NCBI RefSeq assembly: GCF_001021975.1
Contig: NZ_CP009928.1
Location: 620,001-684,000, forward strand
Source: Chryseobacterium gallinarum
GTDB lineage: Bacteria; Bacteroidota; Bacteroidia; Flavobacteriales; Weeksellaceae
Direction: 5' to 3'
Length of the DNA stretch: 64,000 nt
This document shows, piece by piece, positions 41,351 through 50,368 of the stretch. The notes beneath the pieces are model-generated. The model had not been told where the DNA came from, did not search any database, and saw nothing but the letters and a program-made list of their open reading frames with translations. Positions within the stretch are counted from its first letter, which is position 1. Every line of letters starts with the position of its first letter. Position numbers and translations under genes: made by a program.

Positions 41351-44209
41351 CTATTGTTTCACAACCGTTGCTCCTGTAACTTCTGCTTTTGCATCAGTTT
41401 TCTTAACTTTTTCCCAGCCATCTTCCGGCATAAGCATTGCGATTACTTTTCCTTTGGAAAGATACTTTTTAGCCACATCCTGAAGATCTTTTACCGTAAG
41501 AGCTTTAACTTTATCCTGATAGTTCAGGATATCATATTTATCACTTCCATCTAACTGGTTCCTGGCGATAGAATTCAGCCAGAACATATTATCTTTAAGC
41601 TCGGTTTTATTGTCATTATATTCTCCTTCTTTATATTTATCCAGGTCCTTCTGCTCAGGTCCTTTATCAATTAATTTCTGAAGTTCGGCAATAGCGCTCT
41701 TTGTCAGTTTTTCAGCATTTTCAGGACCACATGGGAAACTGATACTGAAATTATAGTTGCTGTAAGGAACTTTACTCATACCTCCTCTTGCTCCACCACC
41801 GTAGATACCGCTTTCATCTTCTCTCAGTTTTTCGATCACTTTGATGGTTGCCACTTCCCCAAGAGCTGATAAAGCAAGTGCTTCCTTCTCATTATAAGGA
41901 GCTTCTCCACTGTAAGAGATAGTCACCATACTCTTAGGATCTTTTCCTTTTTTATACACTTTTGTATAGTCTCCGGTCAACTGTCTGTATCCGGTATCCT
42001 TAAAAGCTGTAGTCTTTCCTGATGATGGCAAGCTTGCAATATACTGTAAGACTTCATTTTTAAATTTCGCTTCATCTATATTTCCCACAAAATAAAACTG
42101 GAAGTTTCCGGCATTGGCAAATTTTTCTTTATAAATATCATATGCTTTTTTGTAATCTGTATTCGCCCAGTCCTTTTCCATGGGGAATAATCCGATAAAT
42201 CTTGGATTTTTCTGATTCATGAACTTGGCATGCTCATTAGAAAAGTAGGCTTGTGGGTTAGACAATAGATTGTTAAGCATGGCAGATTGCTTATCCTTGT
42301 AAGCATTGAAAGCCGCCGGGTTATAGTTCAGGCTGGTAAAATAGGCATACATCAGTTCCATTGCCGTTCCTAAGTCCTTTTGGTTCGTTCTTCCTGAAAT
42401 TCCTTCATACAGGGTTCCTACTGAAGGGTTCACGCTCACCTGCTTTCCTGCCAGATAGTTGGTAAGATCAGCTTTAGAGAACCCTCCTACTCCTGCTTCT
42501 GTCAAAGCTGAAAAAGCGAACTGGGTTTTATTAAAATCTGCATCCGGAATCAGAGAACTTCCTCCCAAGCTTCTTGCTGTAAACACGATTTCATCATCTT
42601 TGAAATCAGTTTTTTTGAAGGTTACTTTAGCGCCGTTGCTCAATGTCCAGGTGGTTGTTCCCAGCTTGTCATCTGTCTCTGTTTTAGCAATTTTCCCTTC
42701 TGATTTGAAAGGTTTCACTAAATTTTTAATAGTTGCTTTCTCTTCATATGGCTTAAGATCTGCCATTTTCACGGTTTCAAAGGTATTAAGAACCATGGCT
42801 TCTGTTGGCATAGAGATATTATCTTTCTTAGGACCGGTGATGACAATTACCCTGCTGTCATCTTTTACCATTTTCTTGATGACCTCATTGGTTTGTGCAA
42901 GCGTTACTGTTGGAAGGAAGGATTTGGTATCTTCATATTCCCAGGCAATCCCCGGCATAGGTTCCTGCTCCAGGAAATTTCTTACATATTCATCTACCAA
43001 CATATCGCTTTCCGTTTTATCCCTGTTATTATAAGATCTTTCCAGATTGGAAAGCATCTGCGCCTTTGCCCTGTCAAGCTCAGATTGTGTAAACCCGAAT
43101 CTCTTTGCCCTTTCCACTTCTTCCAGTAACACTTTCAGTGCATTAAGCTGATTCCCTTCTTTCACCATGGCAAATCCCTGAAACGCTTCTTTACTTCTGG
43201 CATACGTTCCGCCATGATATACGGATCCGAAAGTAAAAGGAGGATTGGTAGAATTGATAAGTTCTTTCAGCCTGTTATTCAGCATAGTGGTGGAAAGCCC
43301 TTCCACAATACTTTGATTATATTGCTCAATGGTTACATCGGGTTTATAAGCCTCTGCATCTTTCATGATAAACTGCACCATAGAGTTGGTAGCGTCCGGA
43401 TCAGTTTCAATGGCCACTAATGTTTCTTTATGGTTAGGAAGGTCAAAAGTCTTTCTTTCTCTGGGCTTTGACGGGTTTTTATATTTACTGAAGTTATCTT
43501 TGATTTTCTTTTCAACTTCATCCACATTGATATCTCCTACCACTACAATGGCCATCAGATCCGGTCTGTACCAATCCTGGTGAAACTTCCTGATAACATC
43601 CGGTTTAAAGTTTTCGAGCACTTCTTTTTTTCCGATTGGAAGCCTGTTGGCATATTGAGAGTTGTACAAAAGTTTCGGAAGATACTTATCAGCCATTCTT
43701 TTATCAGCTCCTAAGCCAAGCCTTAATTCTTCCAAAACAACGCCTCTTTCTTTATTGATTTGTTCATCCGAAAGTGTAGCATTAAACGCCCAGTCTTCCA
43801 TCACTTTCAGCCCTGCATCCAGATTACCGGGTTTATCCAGAGGAACGGGAAGCATATAAACCGTTTCATCAAAGCTGGTATAAGCGTTAAGGTGTTGTCC
43901 GAATTTTACACCGATAGATTGCAGGAAGTCAACTAGTTTATTGTCAGGAAAATTTTTCGTCCCATTGAAGTTCATATGCTCCATAAAATGGGCCAGACCT
44001 CTTTGATTTTCGTCTTCAAGAATAGATCCGGCATTAATAGCCAGGCGAAAATCCACTTTCTTTTCAGGTAATGTATTTTTCTTAATATAGTACTTCATTC
44101 CGTTGGAAAGGGTACCGATTCTTACAGAAGGATCTACAGGGATATTCTGTGCAAAAACATTTGAAGACATTAAAACAATGACTGCAAATGAGGATAAAAC
44201 GTTTTTCAT
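41351..44209 (-). CDS. Secreted M16 family zinc peptidase (two-domain, pitrilysin-like)
   Basis: A 952-residue protein with a signal peptide (about residues 1-20, VFAQN at the cut). The inverted zinc motif HFMEH lies at 74-78 (RGLAHFMEHMNFNGT), with the distal Glu in the ERGVVLEEL region. Two M16 halves are present, each with the usual peptidase and non-catalytic domains. Exported zinc peptidases of this type are widespread in Bacteroidetes. The gene encoding a lipoprotein-sorting-like protein is just upstream (start 45046) and may share function; a terminator lies between them. Confidence 0.92.
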   Translation of the reverse strand: MKNVLSSFAVIVLMSSNVFAQNIPVDPSVRIGTLSNGMKYYIKKNTLPEKKVDFRLAINAGSILEDENQRGLAHFMEHMNFNGTKNFPDNKLVDFLQSIGVKFGQHLNAYTSFDETVYMLPVPLDKPGNLDAGLKVMEDWAFNATLSDEQINKERGVVLEELRLGLGADKRMADKYLPKLLYNSQYANRLPIGKKEVLENFKPDVIRKFHQDWYRPDLMAIVVVGDINVDEVEKKIKDNFSKYKNPSKPRERKTFDLPNHKETLVAIETDPDATNSMVQFIMKDAEAYKPDVTIEQYNQSIVEGLSTTMLNNRLKELINSTNPPFTFGSVYHGGTYARSKEAFQGFAMVKEGNQLNALKVLLEEVERAKRFGFTQSELDRAKAQMLSNLERSYNNRDKTESDMLVDEYVRNFLEQEPMPGIAWEYEDTKSFLPTVTLAQTNEVIKKMVKDDSRVIVITGPKKDNISMPTEAMVLNTFETVKMADLKPYEEKATIKNLVKPFKSEGKIAKTETDDKLGTTTWTLSNGAKVTFKKTDFKDDEIVFTARSLGGSSLIPDADFNKTQFAFSALTEAGVGGFSKADLTNYLAGKQVSVNPSVGTLYEGISGRTNQKDLGTAMELMYAYFTSLNYNPAAFNAYKDKQSAMLNNLLSNPQAYFSNEHAKFMNQKNPRFIGLFPMEKDWANTDYKKAYDIYKEKFANAGNFQFYFVGNIDEAKFKNEVLQYIASLPSSGKTTAFKDTGYRQLTGDYTKVYKKGKDPKSMVTISYSGEAPYNEKEALALSALGEVATIKVIEKLREDESGIYGGGARGGMSKVPYSNYNFSISFPCGPENAEKLTKSAIAELQKLIDKGPEQKDLDKYKEGEYNDNKTELKDNMFWLNSIARNQLDGSDKYDILNYQDKVKALTVKDLQDVAKKYLSKGKVIAMLMPEDGWEKVKKTDAKAEVTGATVVKQ

Positions 44210-44315
44210 GGTATTAATTATTTACGGCTTAAAACTACCAATTATTCATAAGGTAAGGAAATCACCGAATCTATTTTTATAGTTAAAGTTGAGTTAAAAG
44301 TTATTAATATATTAA

Positions 44316-44340
44316 AAAAACCGGGTAATGCCCGGTTTTT
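44316..44340 (-). terminator. Terminator of the 44360-45046 gene
   Basis: AAAACCGGG and CCCGGTTTT form a stem with a five-base loop and T-run on the minus strand. Confidence 0.87.
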
Positions 44341-44359
44341 ATATCTTAAAAAAGTAATT

Positions 44360-45046
44360 TTATTTAAAATCAGCGTCCGTAACTCCGGAGTTGATGACCA
44401 CTTTGGTAGTTTTGATATTCACCTTCTGGCCTCCTCCTTCTGCATCTACTTCTGCCGGAAACTGTAATCCGTCTACGGTCATATAACTTTTCACTATTAC
44501 ATTACCTTCACCTGCCATTGTTTTATATAAAAGTCCTGTAGCCGCATCGAAATAAAACTTCCCTTTATCAGAAGAAAGTACATTATAATCTTTTCCGTCT
44601 AGTTTTTCAACGGTTACGTTCTGGAAATTAGCAGGATCAAAGGCCAATGCTTCTATGGGTTTTGCTTTTTTCAAATCAGCTATTTTGTCAGCAGGAATAT
44701 CTGTCTTATTTCCCATCTGTTCAAAATATCCTTTTTCCCCATCAAAAAGCTGAACCATCTGCTGTCCCATTACCGACTGTACAGATTTGAATTTATTTCC
44801 CATCTTTTTAGTGGTCATTGTAATTTCCATTCCCTGTACGCTTAGCGTGTTATCTGTAACGATAGACTTTACAGCTTCCAATTTATCTTTTCCTCCTAAA
44901 GCTTTGAAGTAATTATCAATAACTTCTTTAGCCGTTAATTTTGATTTTACGGCTTCTGTCTTAGCAGAAACAGCTTCTTTTTTCTGAGCAGCTGCCGGAA
45001 CGGAAAAAAGTACAGCGCAGAAAAATGGAATGATGATCTTTTTCAT
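44360..45046 (-). CDS. Exported protein resembling LolA-type lipoprotein carriers
   Basis: A 228-residue protein with a signal peptide (about residues 1-20, ending AAAQ). The rest is beta-rich: a helix (ELVIDNYFKALGGKDKLEAVKSI-like segment, about 40-60), then strands with GMEITMTTKKMGNKF and MYFDAATGLLYK-like segments. This matches the DUF of small periplasmic proteins often found beside M16 peptidases, with a LolA/LolB-like fold. Exact function unknown; it lies immediately upstream of the M16 gene. The start is set at ATG 45046, where the signal peptide begins. Confidence 0.65.
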   Translation of the reverse strand: MKKIIIPFFCAVLFSVPAAAQKKEAVSAKTEAVKSKLTAKEVIDNYFKALGGKDKLEAVKSIVTDNTLSVQGMEITMTTKKMGNKFKSVQSVMGQQMVQLFDGEKGYFEQMGNKTDIPADKIADLKKAKPIEALAFDPANFQNVTVEKLDGKDYNVLSSDKGKFYFDAATGLLYKTMAGEGNVIVKSYMTVDGLQFPAEVDAEGGGQKVNIKTTKVVINSGVTDADFK

Positions 45047-45117
45047 ATACATAATAGTTTAGGGGATAAATATATGAATATTGGCTGACATATATACCTA
45101 CGTTTATTAAAATAAAA

Positions 45118-45139
45118 AAACCGTCAATATTGACGGTTT
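45118..45139 (-). terminator. Terminator of the trigger factor gene
   Basis: A perfect 22-bp palindrome (AAACCGTCAAT and its complement) followed by T on the minus strand. Confidence 0.87.
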
Positions 45140-45159
45140 AATATTATATCTGTGTATAA

Positions 45160-46494
45160 TTATTTTTTAAGCTCTTCTAAAAATTCGTCGTGGGAAATTT
45201 TAGTTTCTTTTTTGCTTGCTTTTTCAAGAATTACATCTTTTAATTTAGCCATAGCTACTTCTGAAGAGATTTGTCTCACCTGCTCCTGATCTTTCAGCAT
45301 TTCAACAGCATATTTCTGAATTTCTTCATCTCCCAGGTGGTGAATTCCATAGATGGCCAATTGGTTTTTCACCAATTGCTCAGCCTGTGCCAATACATCA
45401 GCATAATCTAACTGGATTTCGTTATCCGTCATTAGCTTACCTTCGATGATCTGATATCTCAACTGGTTTTTCTCTGCTTCAAGAATTTCTTTAGCCTGCT
45501 CTTCAGACTGGATATTCTGGTTAGAGAACATTAACCATTTTACAAGGAAAGCTTCAGGAAGTGTTACTTCTTCTTTTTCTGTAATCTGCTCCAATACTTT
45601 ATTCACAAAGTGAACATCAGCATTTTGCTGGAAGTATTCATCCAGTTCTGATTTTACTTTTTCTTTAAGTTCTTCTTCAGTCTTGATGTTTCCTTCTCCG
45701 TATACTTTATCGAATAATTCTTCGTTTAATTCAGCTAAGTTTAATGAATAGAAATCTTTTACTTTTACTTCTACTTCATTGTGGTGCAGGTGCTCTACTT
45801 CTTCTTTGCTGAATCCTAATTCCTTAGCTAATTCTTCATCTCCGGCTAGAGTTTCTTTAGACACTTTTACAGATCCGTCCATTTTCAAACCTTTTACCAA
45901 TTTGAAAGCTTCTTTGTTTTCAGCTGTAATGGTAATGTTTTTTGGATGGTGGTGGTGTTCCCCTTCAGCATCTTCTTCTACAACCTGGGAAACTTCTAAA
46001 GCGATATAAGAATCTTTAGTGATTTTATCTTGAGGAACCTGCTCTGCGAAACGCTTCTGCATGTTTTCAATGCTCTTGTTGATTTCTTTTTCAGAAGCTT
46101 CTACTTTATAGTGAGGGGCTTCATATTTAGCTAAATCTATAGTGAATTCAGGCTCATACCCAACTTCAAAAGCAACTTCCAGCTGATCAGCATTGTAATC
46201 GAATTCGTTTACGGGCTGAGGAATTGGCTGACCAACTAATCTTAATTTGTTTTCATTAACATAGTTGTTCAAAGCATCAGAAACCTGTTTGTTGATTTCT
46301 TCAAATGCAATACCAGCTTCATATTGTTTTTTAACCATACTCAAAGGCACTTTCCCTTTTCTGAATCCAGGAACTTGCGCATTTTTAGCATAATTAATCA
46401 ATTGCTTTTCTACTCTTTCTTTGTAGTCAGATTTCTCCAATGTTACTGTAAGTAATGCACTTACGTTATCATGGTTTTGTGCGGTAACCTTCAT
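45160..46494 (-). CDS. tig: Trigger factor
   Basis: A 444-residue ribosome-bound chaperone. The ribosome-binding signature GFRKGKVPLSMVKKQY lies at about residues 43-58, the middle is a PPIase-like domain and the C-terminus is helical (about 260-440). The middle domain carries a short His cluster (EGEHHHHPKNITIT) and a second one (EVEHLHHNEVEV), not seen in most trigger factors I know. A -7 element (minus strand TATTTTTG, 46524 to 46517) precedes the gene. Confidence 0.93.
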   Translation of the reverse strand: MKVTAQNHDNVSALLTVTLEKSDYKERVEKQLINYAKNAQVPGFRKGKVPLSMVKKQYEAGIAFEEINKQVSDALNNYVNENKLRLVGQPIPQPVNEFDYNADQLEVAFEVGYEPEFTIDLAKYEAPHYKVEASEKEINKSIENMQKRFAEQVPQDKITKDSYIALEVSQVVEEDAEGEHHHHPKNITITAENKEAFKLVKGLKMDGSVKVSKETLAGDEELAKELGFSKEEVEHLHHNEVEVKVKDFYSLNLAELNEELFDKVYGEGNIKTEEELKEKVKSELDEYFQQNADVHFVNKVLEQITEKEEVTLPEAFLVKWLMFSNQNIQSEEQAKEILEAEKNQLRYQIIEGKLMTDNEIQLDYADVLAQAEQLVKNQLAIYGIHHLGDEEIQKYAVEMLKDQEQVRQISSEVAMAKLKDVILEKASKKETKISHDEFLEELKK

Positions 46495-46516
46495 TATTGA
46501 TTAAAATTTTAGGTTG

Positions 46517-46524
46517 CAAAAATA
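46517..46524 (-). promoter_or_regulatory. tig: -7 element of tig
   Basis: The minus strand reads TATTTTTG, 22 bases before the start codon. Confidence 0.45.
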
Positions 46525-46590
46525 GGAAATTTTTATGAAAATCACTCATTTAAAATCAACTTAAAACGTCAAAAATTGTTAAATAAAAAA

Positions 46591-46609
46591 CCACTGAATA
46601 AATCAGTGG
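46591..46609 (-). terminator. Terminator of the TonB receptor operon
   Basis: CCACTGA and TCAGTGG form a 7-bp stem with a five-base loop and T-run on the minus strand. Confidence 0.75.
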
Positions 46610-46671
46610 CTTTCCACATTACATATAACTACATATGTTCTATTGACAGTGTAGCTTATTTTTGATAAATA

Positions 46672-47226
46672 TTAGTGAAAATCTATAAAGATATCCACAT
46701 CACTCTCACCGCCTACAGTACTTCCAAGCTGATTGTCTGCCGAAGGGGAATTATCATTCACAGAGGAAGGCCCGTGTACAAGAGTAATATTAGCTTTACC
46801 AGTGGCCGCAGCTGCTACTGTCCATTCAGTTTTAAGCCCTAGTTTTTTACCATCTGTTCTTATAATGTCATCCGCCGTTCTTTTTACTTTTATATCAGCA
46901 CCTGAAAATTTATAGGTGATAAAGTGCATATCTTTTTCTTCCAGTATCTCATCTGAACTATGATAGTGGTCATCATGTTTGATTTGAAAATCAAGAGCTA
47001 CCGTATAGGTTTGGCCCTGATCAAGGTGAAGATGGTCGGCCGTTTCTCCATTGACTACATTGACCGTCTGTACATTTCCATTCGCTTTATTGGTTACGGT
47101 TACCACCACTTTTCCTATTTCTTCATGTTCGTGGATATCTTCAGGAATATCGCTGCTTCCGTCACGACATGAGAATAATAAAATGGCTGCCAATAATAAT
47201 AGTGATATGTTGAAAAATTTTTTCAT
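46672..47226 (-). CDS. Histidine-rich periplasmic lipoprotein
   Basis: A 184-residue protein with a lipoprotein signal (LLLLAAILLFSC, Cys20) and many His and acidic residues near the N-terminus (IPEDIHEHEEIGK, then DHLHLDQGQ, KHDDHYHSSDE). It has two beta-rich halves. I recall flavobacterial proteins of this kind being labelled as a type 1 periplasmic binding fold superfamily protein, found next to TonB receptors. The histidines suggest zinc or copper binding (inference). It is downstream of the TonB receptor with 26 bases between and ends at a terminator. Confidence 0.7.
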   Translation of the reverse strand: MKKFFNISLLLLAAILLFSCRDGSSDIPEDIHEHEEIGKVVVTVTNKANGNVQTVNVVNGETADHLHLDQGQTYTVALDFQIKHDDHYHSSDEILEEKDMHFITYKFSGADIKVKRTADDIIRTDGKKLGLKTEWTVAAAATGKANITLVHGPSSVNDNSPSADNQLGSTVGGESDVDIFIDFH

Positions 47227-47252
47227 TTTAATTTAATTTTAAATATTAATAA

Positions 47253-49637
47253 TTAGAAATTGTATTTAAGAGTAAGCACTACATTTCTTCCCGATTCCGG
47301 CATATAATACCTCAATCTGTTAAGATATTCTCTGTACTCTTTATTGAAAATATTATTGATTCTGAAATTCAGATTCAGATTTTTGAATAGGTCTGCACCT
47401 ATGGACGCATTAAATATGGAATAAGCTGCCGGTGTGGAACTATAATCAATGACTCTCGTCACCAATTCTTTATCCTCGATAAACTGCACCGTTTGGTCCC
47501 TGATTGGGAAACGATTCTGCTTAAATACATTTTCATTTTCCAGTCTAACGTAGAAATTGTAAGGTTTGTTCAGTTTAAATTCTAATGAATTTCTCAGGTT
47601 CATCGGCATCATCAGGATCAATGGTTCATTTTTTGTAAGGTCGTCCCCCCTTAATGCACTGAATCCGGTTGTCCATTTCAAATTATCCAGAATGTTAAGC
47701 TGTGCATCTGCATCAATTCCGTAAATTCTGGCTTTTACCTGCTGGTACTCCCATACCGCAAAACTTCCCCTGGTTGTATTCTGAAAGTCTACCGGCATTT
47801 GATTAATAAATCCATCCGAAAACATAATGTACGGATTGGCTTCTATCTGTAATCCTTTCAGTACATTCAATCTTCCTGTAAGCGACAGGTTGGCATTATA
47901 TACTTCTTCCTGTCTGATTCTTAGATCTCCTTTTTCAATAATTGCGGCAGAATGGTGAAGCCCGTCTGCAAATAACTCTGCGGGATTCGGGGTTCTGCTG
48001 ATTCTTGAAAAATTAAATTTAAGATCAAAATCTTTAGAAGGTTTATAATTCAAACCGATATTGGCTGAAAAATTATGATAATCAAATATAGGACGCGCTA
48101 AAATTCTGCTGTCATTCTTCTGTACATAGAACTGCGGAAATACAGAGGCGTACTTATCATTCCATTCTTTGGCATCATAATATTTGTAGGCGTCATATCT
48201 GCTGAAATCATATCTTATTCCGGCTTCTGCATTCAACACAGGGCTGAAACGATATTTAAATACAGAAAATACTCCTGCATCATACCGGTAGTAGTCAGGG
48301 ATTAAACGCCTTGCTTTCGTAGCAGGATTGGGATAGTTATCCTGAAATCCGGCAGAAATTCCACTTTCCAGACTCCAGTTTGCCCGTTCCAGAAGATGAG
48401 TTAAAGAAGCTGAATGTGTTATCAGCCTCAAATCCATGGAAGGAATATCTTTCAGATCACCTTTTCTGATGTCATATTCCTTACGTCTGTTCAGCTGAAA
48501 GCTATATTGGAATGTAATTTTCCCAAAATCTGCAAAACGCTTGTAGGCGGAAAGTTTTATAATATGATGCTCTACATTTTGTTTGGGATTACCAATATCG
48601 TAACTGAAATCATCCAGAAAATAAGGTTGTCCGAAGTTCATCGCCATATAAGCATCATAGTTATTTCCTAGATGTGCTCCCTTATAAATTCCGAACTCCT
48701 GGTTAATACCATTGTAAGAGATATCAAATCCTTGCATAAAGCTATGATTTCCAAAAGAAAAATTAAAGGAATTTACTTCTGCTCCGGTATTCTGGAGCGT
48801 ATGATGCGGAATATAAAGGTCTCCGAGCTTTTTATAGCTTCCTCCGGCTTTAACAAACCATTGGTTTTTCCAGGCCTTCAAGGCATTTGCCGAGATTTCC
48901 CCTCCTCTTCCATTAGAAATACCGGAAAGCTTCACATTTCCCATTAAAGTATCTTTCTTAGGAGGCAGTAACGGCTCCAAAAGGACTACTCCGGCCACTC
49001 CATCGTTCCCGTATTTCAATGCAGATGCACCTTTAATAACATCTATATGTTCAAAATCATTGACATCCACATTAGGAGCATGTTCAGCACCCCATTCCTG
49101 TTCTGCCATTTTCACCCCATTATTCATAATGGAGATACGGCTTCCGTAGAGACCATGAATCACAGGTTTAGTAATGTTATTCCCTGTCTTCAGTACAGCT
49201 ACTCCTGAAATTTTAGAAAGAATATTTCCCAGATTTTCTGTAGAATTCCTTTCAATATCAGCTTTATCCAGTGTTTTCATTACCACAGAGCCTTTAGATT
49301 TGTGGCTTCCATGCAAGGTTATGGTTTCGATATCACCGGTATGGTGCTCTAAGGTGATGGCTAAGTGGATATCCCGATCAACTCCTATATTTTCAGTATA
49401 ATCATTGCAATCAGGATGCTGTGCAATGAGGGTATACTTTCCTGCAGGGATTTTATCAAAAGAAAATTTACCTTCCTTATTGGTTCTGGATGTAAAGCTT
49501 CCGATTTTAATAACTGCATTTTCCAACATGGCCTTATCGTGAAAGTCCTGGACGGTTCCCTCTACAGTATACGTTTTTTGTGCGCTTGTAAATACTGATC
49601 CACAAAAGATCAGCAACAGGCAATATATCAATTTCAT
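47253..49637 (-). CDS. TonB-dependent outer membrane receptor
   Basis: A 794-residue receptor. A signal peptide (MKLIYCLLLIFCGSVFTSAQ) is followed by a carboxypeptidase-D regulatory-like domain (about residues 22-95, YTVEGTVQDFHDKAMLENAVIKIG), a plug domain (about 110-220) with the HGLYGSRISIMNNG block, and a 22-strand barrel ending in ...VVLTLKYNF. It takes up a substrate driven by TonB. His-rich and Cys-rich partners on both sides point to a metal or metal chelate (inference). The start is set at ATG 49637, where the signal peptide begins; an upstream ATG at 49676 would add 13 residues. Confidence 0.88.
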   Translation of the reverse strand: MKLIYCLLLIFCGSVFTSAQKTYTVEGTVQDFHDKAMLENAVIKIGSFTSRTNKEGKFSFDKIPAGKYTLIAQHPDCNDYTENIGVDRDIHLAITLEHHTGDIETITLHGSHKSKGSVVMKTLDKADIERNSTENLGNILSKISGVAVLKTGNNITKPVIHGLYGSRISIMNNGVKMAEQEWGAEHAPNVDVNDFEHIDVIKGASALKYGNDGVAGVVLLEPLLPPKKDTLMGNVKLSGISNGRGGEISANALKAWKNQWFVKAGGSYKKLGDLYIPHHTLQNTGAEVNSFNFSFGNHSFMQGFDISYNGINQEFGIYKGAHLGNNYDAYMAMNFGQPYFLDDFSYDIGNPKQNVEHHIIKLSAYKRFADFGKITFQYSFQLNRRKEYDIRKGDLKDIPSMDLRLITHSASLTHLLERANWSLESGISAGFQDNYPNPATKARRLIPDYYRYDAGVFSVFKYRFSPVLNAEAGIRYDFSRYDAYKYYDAKEWNDKYASVFPQFYVQKNDSRILARPIFDYHNFSANIGLNYKPSKDFDLKFNFSRISRTPNPAELFADGLHHSAAIIEKGDLRIRQEEVYNANLSLTGRLNVLKGLQIEANPYIMFSDGFINQMPVDFQNTTRGSFAVWEYQQVKARIYGIDADAQLNILDNLKWTTGFSALRGDDLTKNEPLILMMPMNLRNSLEFKLNKPYNFYVRLENENVFKQNRFPIRDQTVQFIEDKELVTRVIDYSSTPAAYSIFNASIGADLFKNLNLNFRINNIFNKEYREYLNRLRYYMPESGRNVVLTLKYNF

Positions 49638-49655
49638 TGTAAATAGATTGATTGC

Positions 49656-49674
49656 GTACCTTTTCAACAGGTAC
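49656..49674. promoter_or_regulatory. Small dyad upstream of the TonB receptor gene
   Basis: GTACCT and AGGTAC flank TTTCAAC. The dyad lies 19 bases before the receptor start codon and may be an operator or a leader hairpin. Confidence 0.35.
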
Positions 49675-49875
49675 ATTTTCGTTAAAATTTATGAAAGGGG
49701 TGTTAATTATACAAAGTATGAGGAATTAGGAGCTAGAATTAGAGCTGATTGAGGTTTTTATTATATAAATACCAACTAGCAGCTAAAAAGCAATCGTGTT
49801 GCCAACAGCTTTAAACCTTAAACTTGTAACATTAAACTTAAGGCACTGCACCTTAAACCCTGTAGAAACTGTGAA

Positions 49876-50229
49876 TTATGAAATTGCGGGAGGCCCCCGA
49901 AGCTGAAAAGTGAATTTGGTCTGAGACCAGATTTTCTCCTGAATAGCAATAATCTGCTTTACTTCATGAGTATAGTGCTCTAAAGTAAAACTGAAGTCTT
50001 CAGGAGCTAATGAATGTCCGGTAGCCAAAAAGTGGCAGGCCAGACAGTCGCCGGCTTTCTCTTTAGTAGCGGCTTTCGTCATTGTGTTCTCTGTTTTTTT
50101 AAGGTTAAAAGCCTTAAAATAATCCACAGAGTCATGATGGTGAAAGCTTTGAGAAAGCAGCGCGAGGAAATACACTCCAAACAATAGCCTGGAGATAAAA
50201 CTCTTAAAATTTCTGCTTTCTTTAATCAT
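49876..50229 (-). CDS. Small exported protein with a CxxCH-type motif
   Basis: A 117-residue protein with an N-terminal membrane helix or signal (SRLLFGVYFLALLSQSF), then HHHDSVDYF and a GDCLACHFLATGHSL segment, i.e. a Cys pair with nearby His that could bind a metal. It lies upstream of the TonB receptor on the same strand with about 240 bases between. I do not recognise the family. Together with the His-rich lipoprotein it suggests a metal-handling group. Confidence 0.55.
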   Translation of the reverse strand: MIKESRNFKSFISRLLFGVYFLALLSQSFHHHDSVDYFKAFNLKKTENTMTKAATKEKAGDCLACHFLATGHSLAPEDFSFTLEHYTHEVKQIIAIQEKIWSQTKFTFQLRGPPAIS

Positions 50230-50333
50230 GCTTCAAAATTATGAAAATAATTTAATTGTCAGGCCAAACTTGTATTAAATTACTTATATGATTACGGACA
50301 ATATGTATAAATGATTCATAACAAGTTACAAAA

Positions 50334-50361
50334 AATGCTTCATAATTGAGTATGAAGCATT
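50334..50361 (-). terminator. Terminator of the ABC-F gene
   Basis: AATGCTTCATA and TATGAAGCATT form an 11-bp stem with a six-base loop and T-run on the minus strand. Confidence 0.87.
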
Positions 50362-50368
50362 GATATCA

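Noticed and set aside
42459-43034. Open frame antisense to the M16 peptidase gene
   Set aside because: Fully opposite a conserved gene; composition is Ser/Leu-rich as expected from the complementary strand.
49677-49875. Short AT-rich repeats (TTAAAC and similar) in the gap before the TonB receptor
   Set aside because: Imperfect and short; they look like low-complexity spacer sequence with no clear unit.
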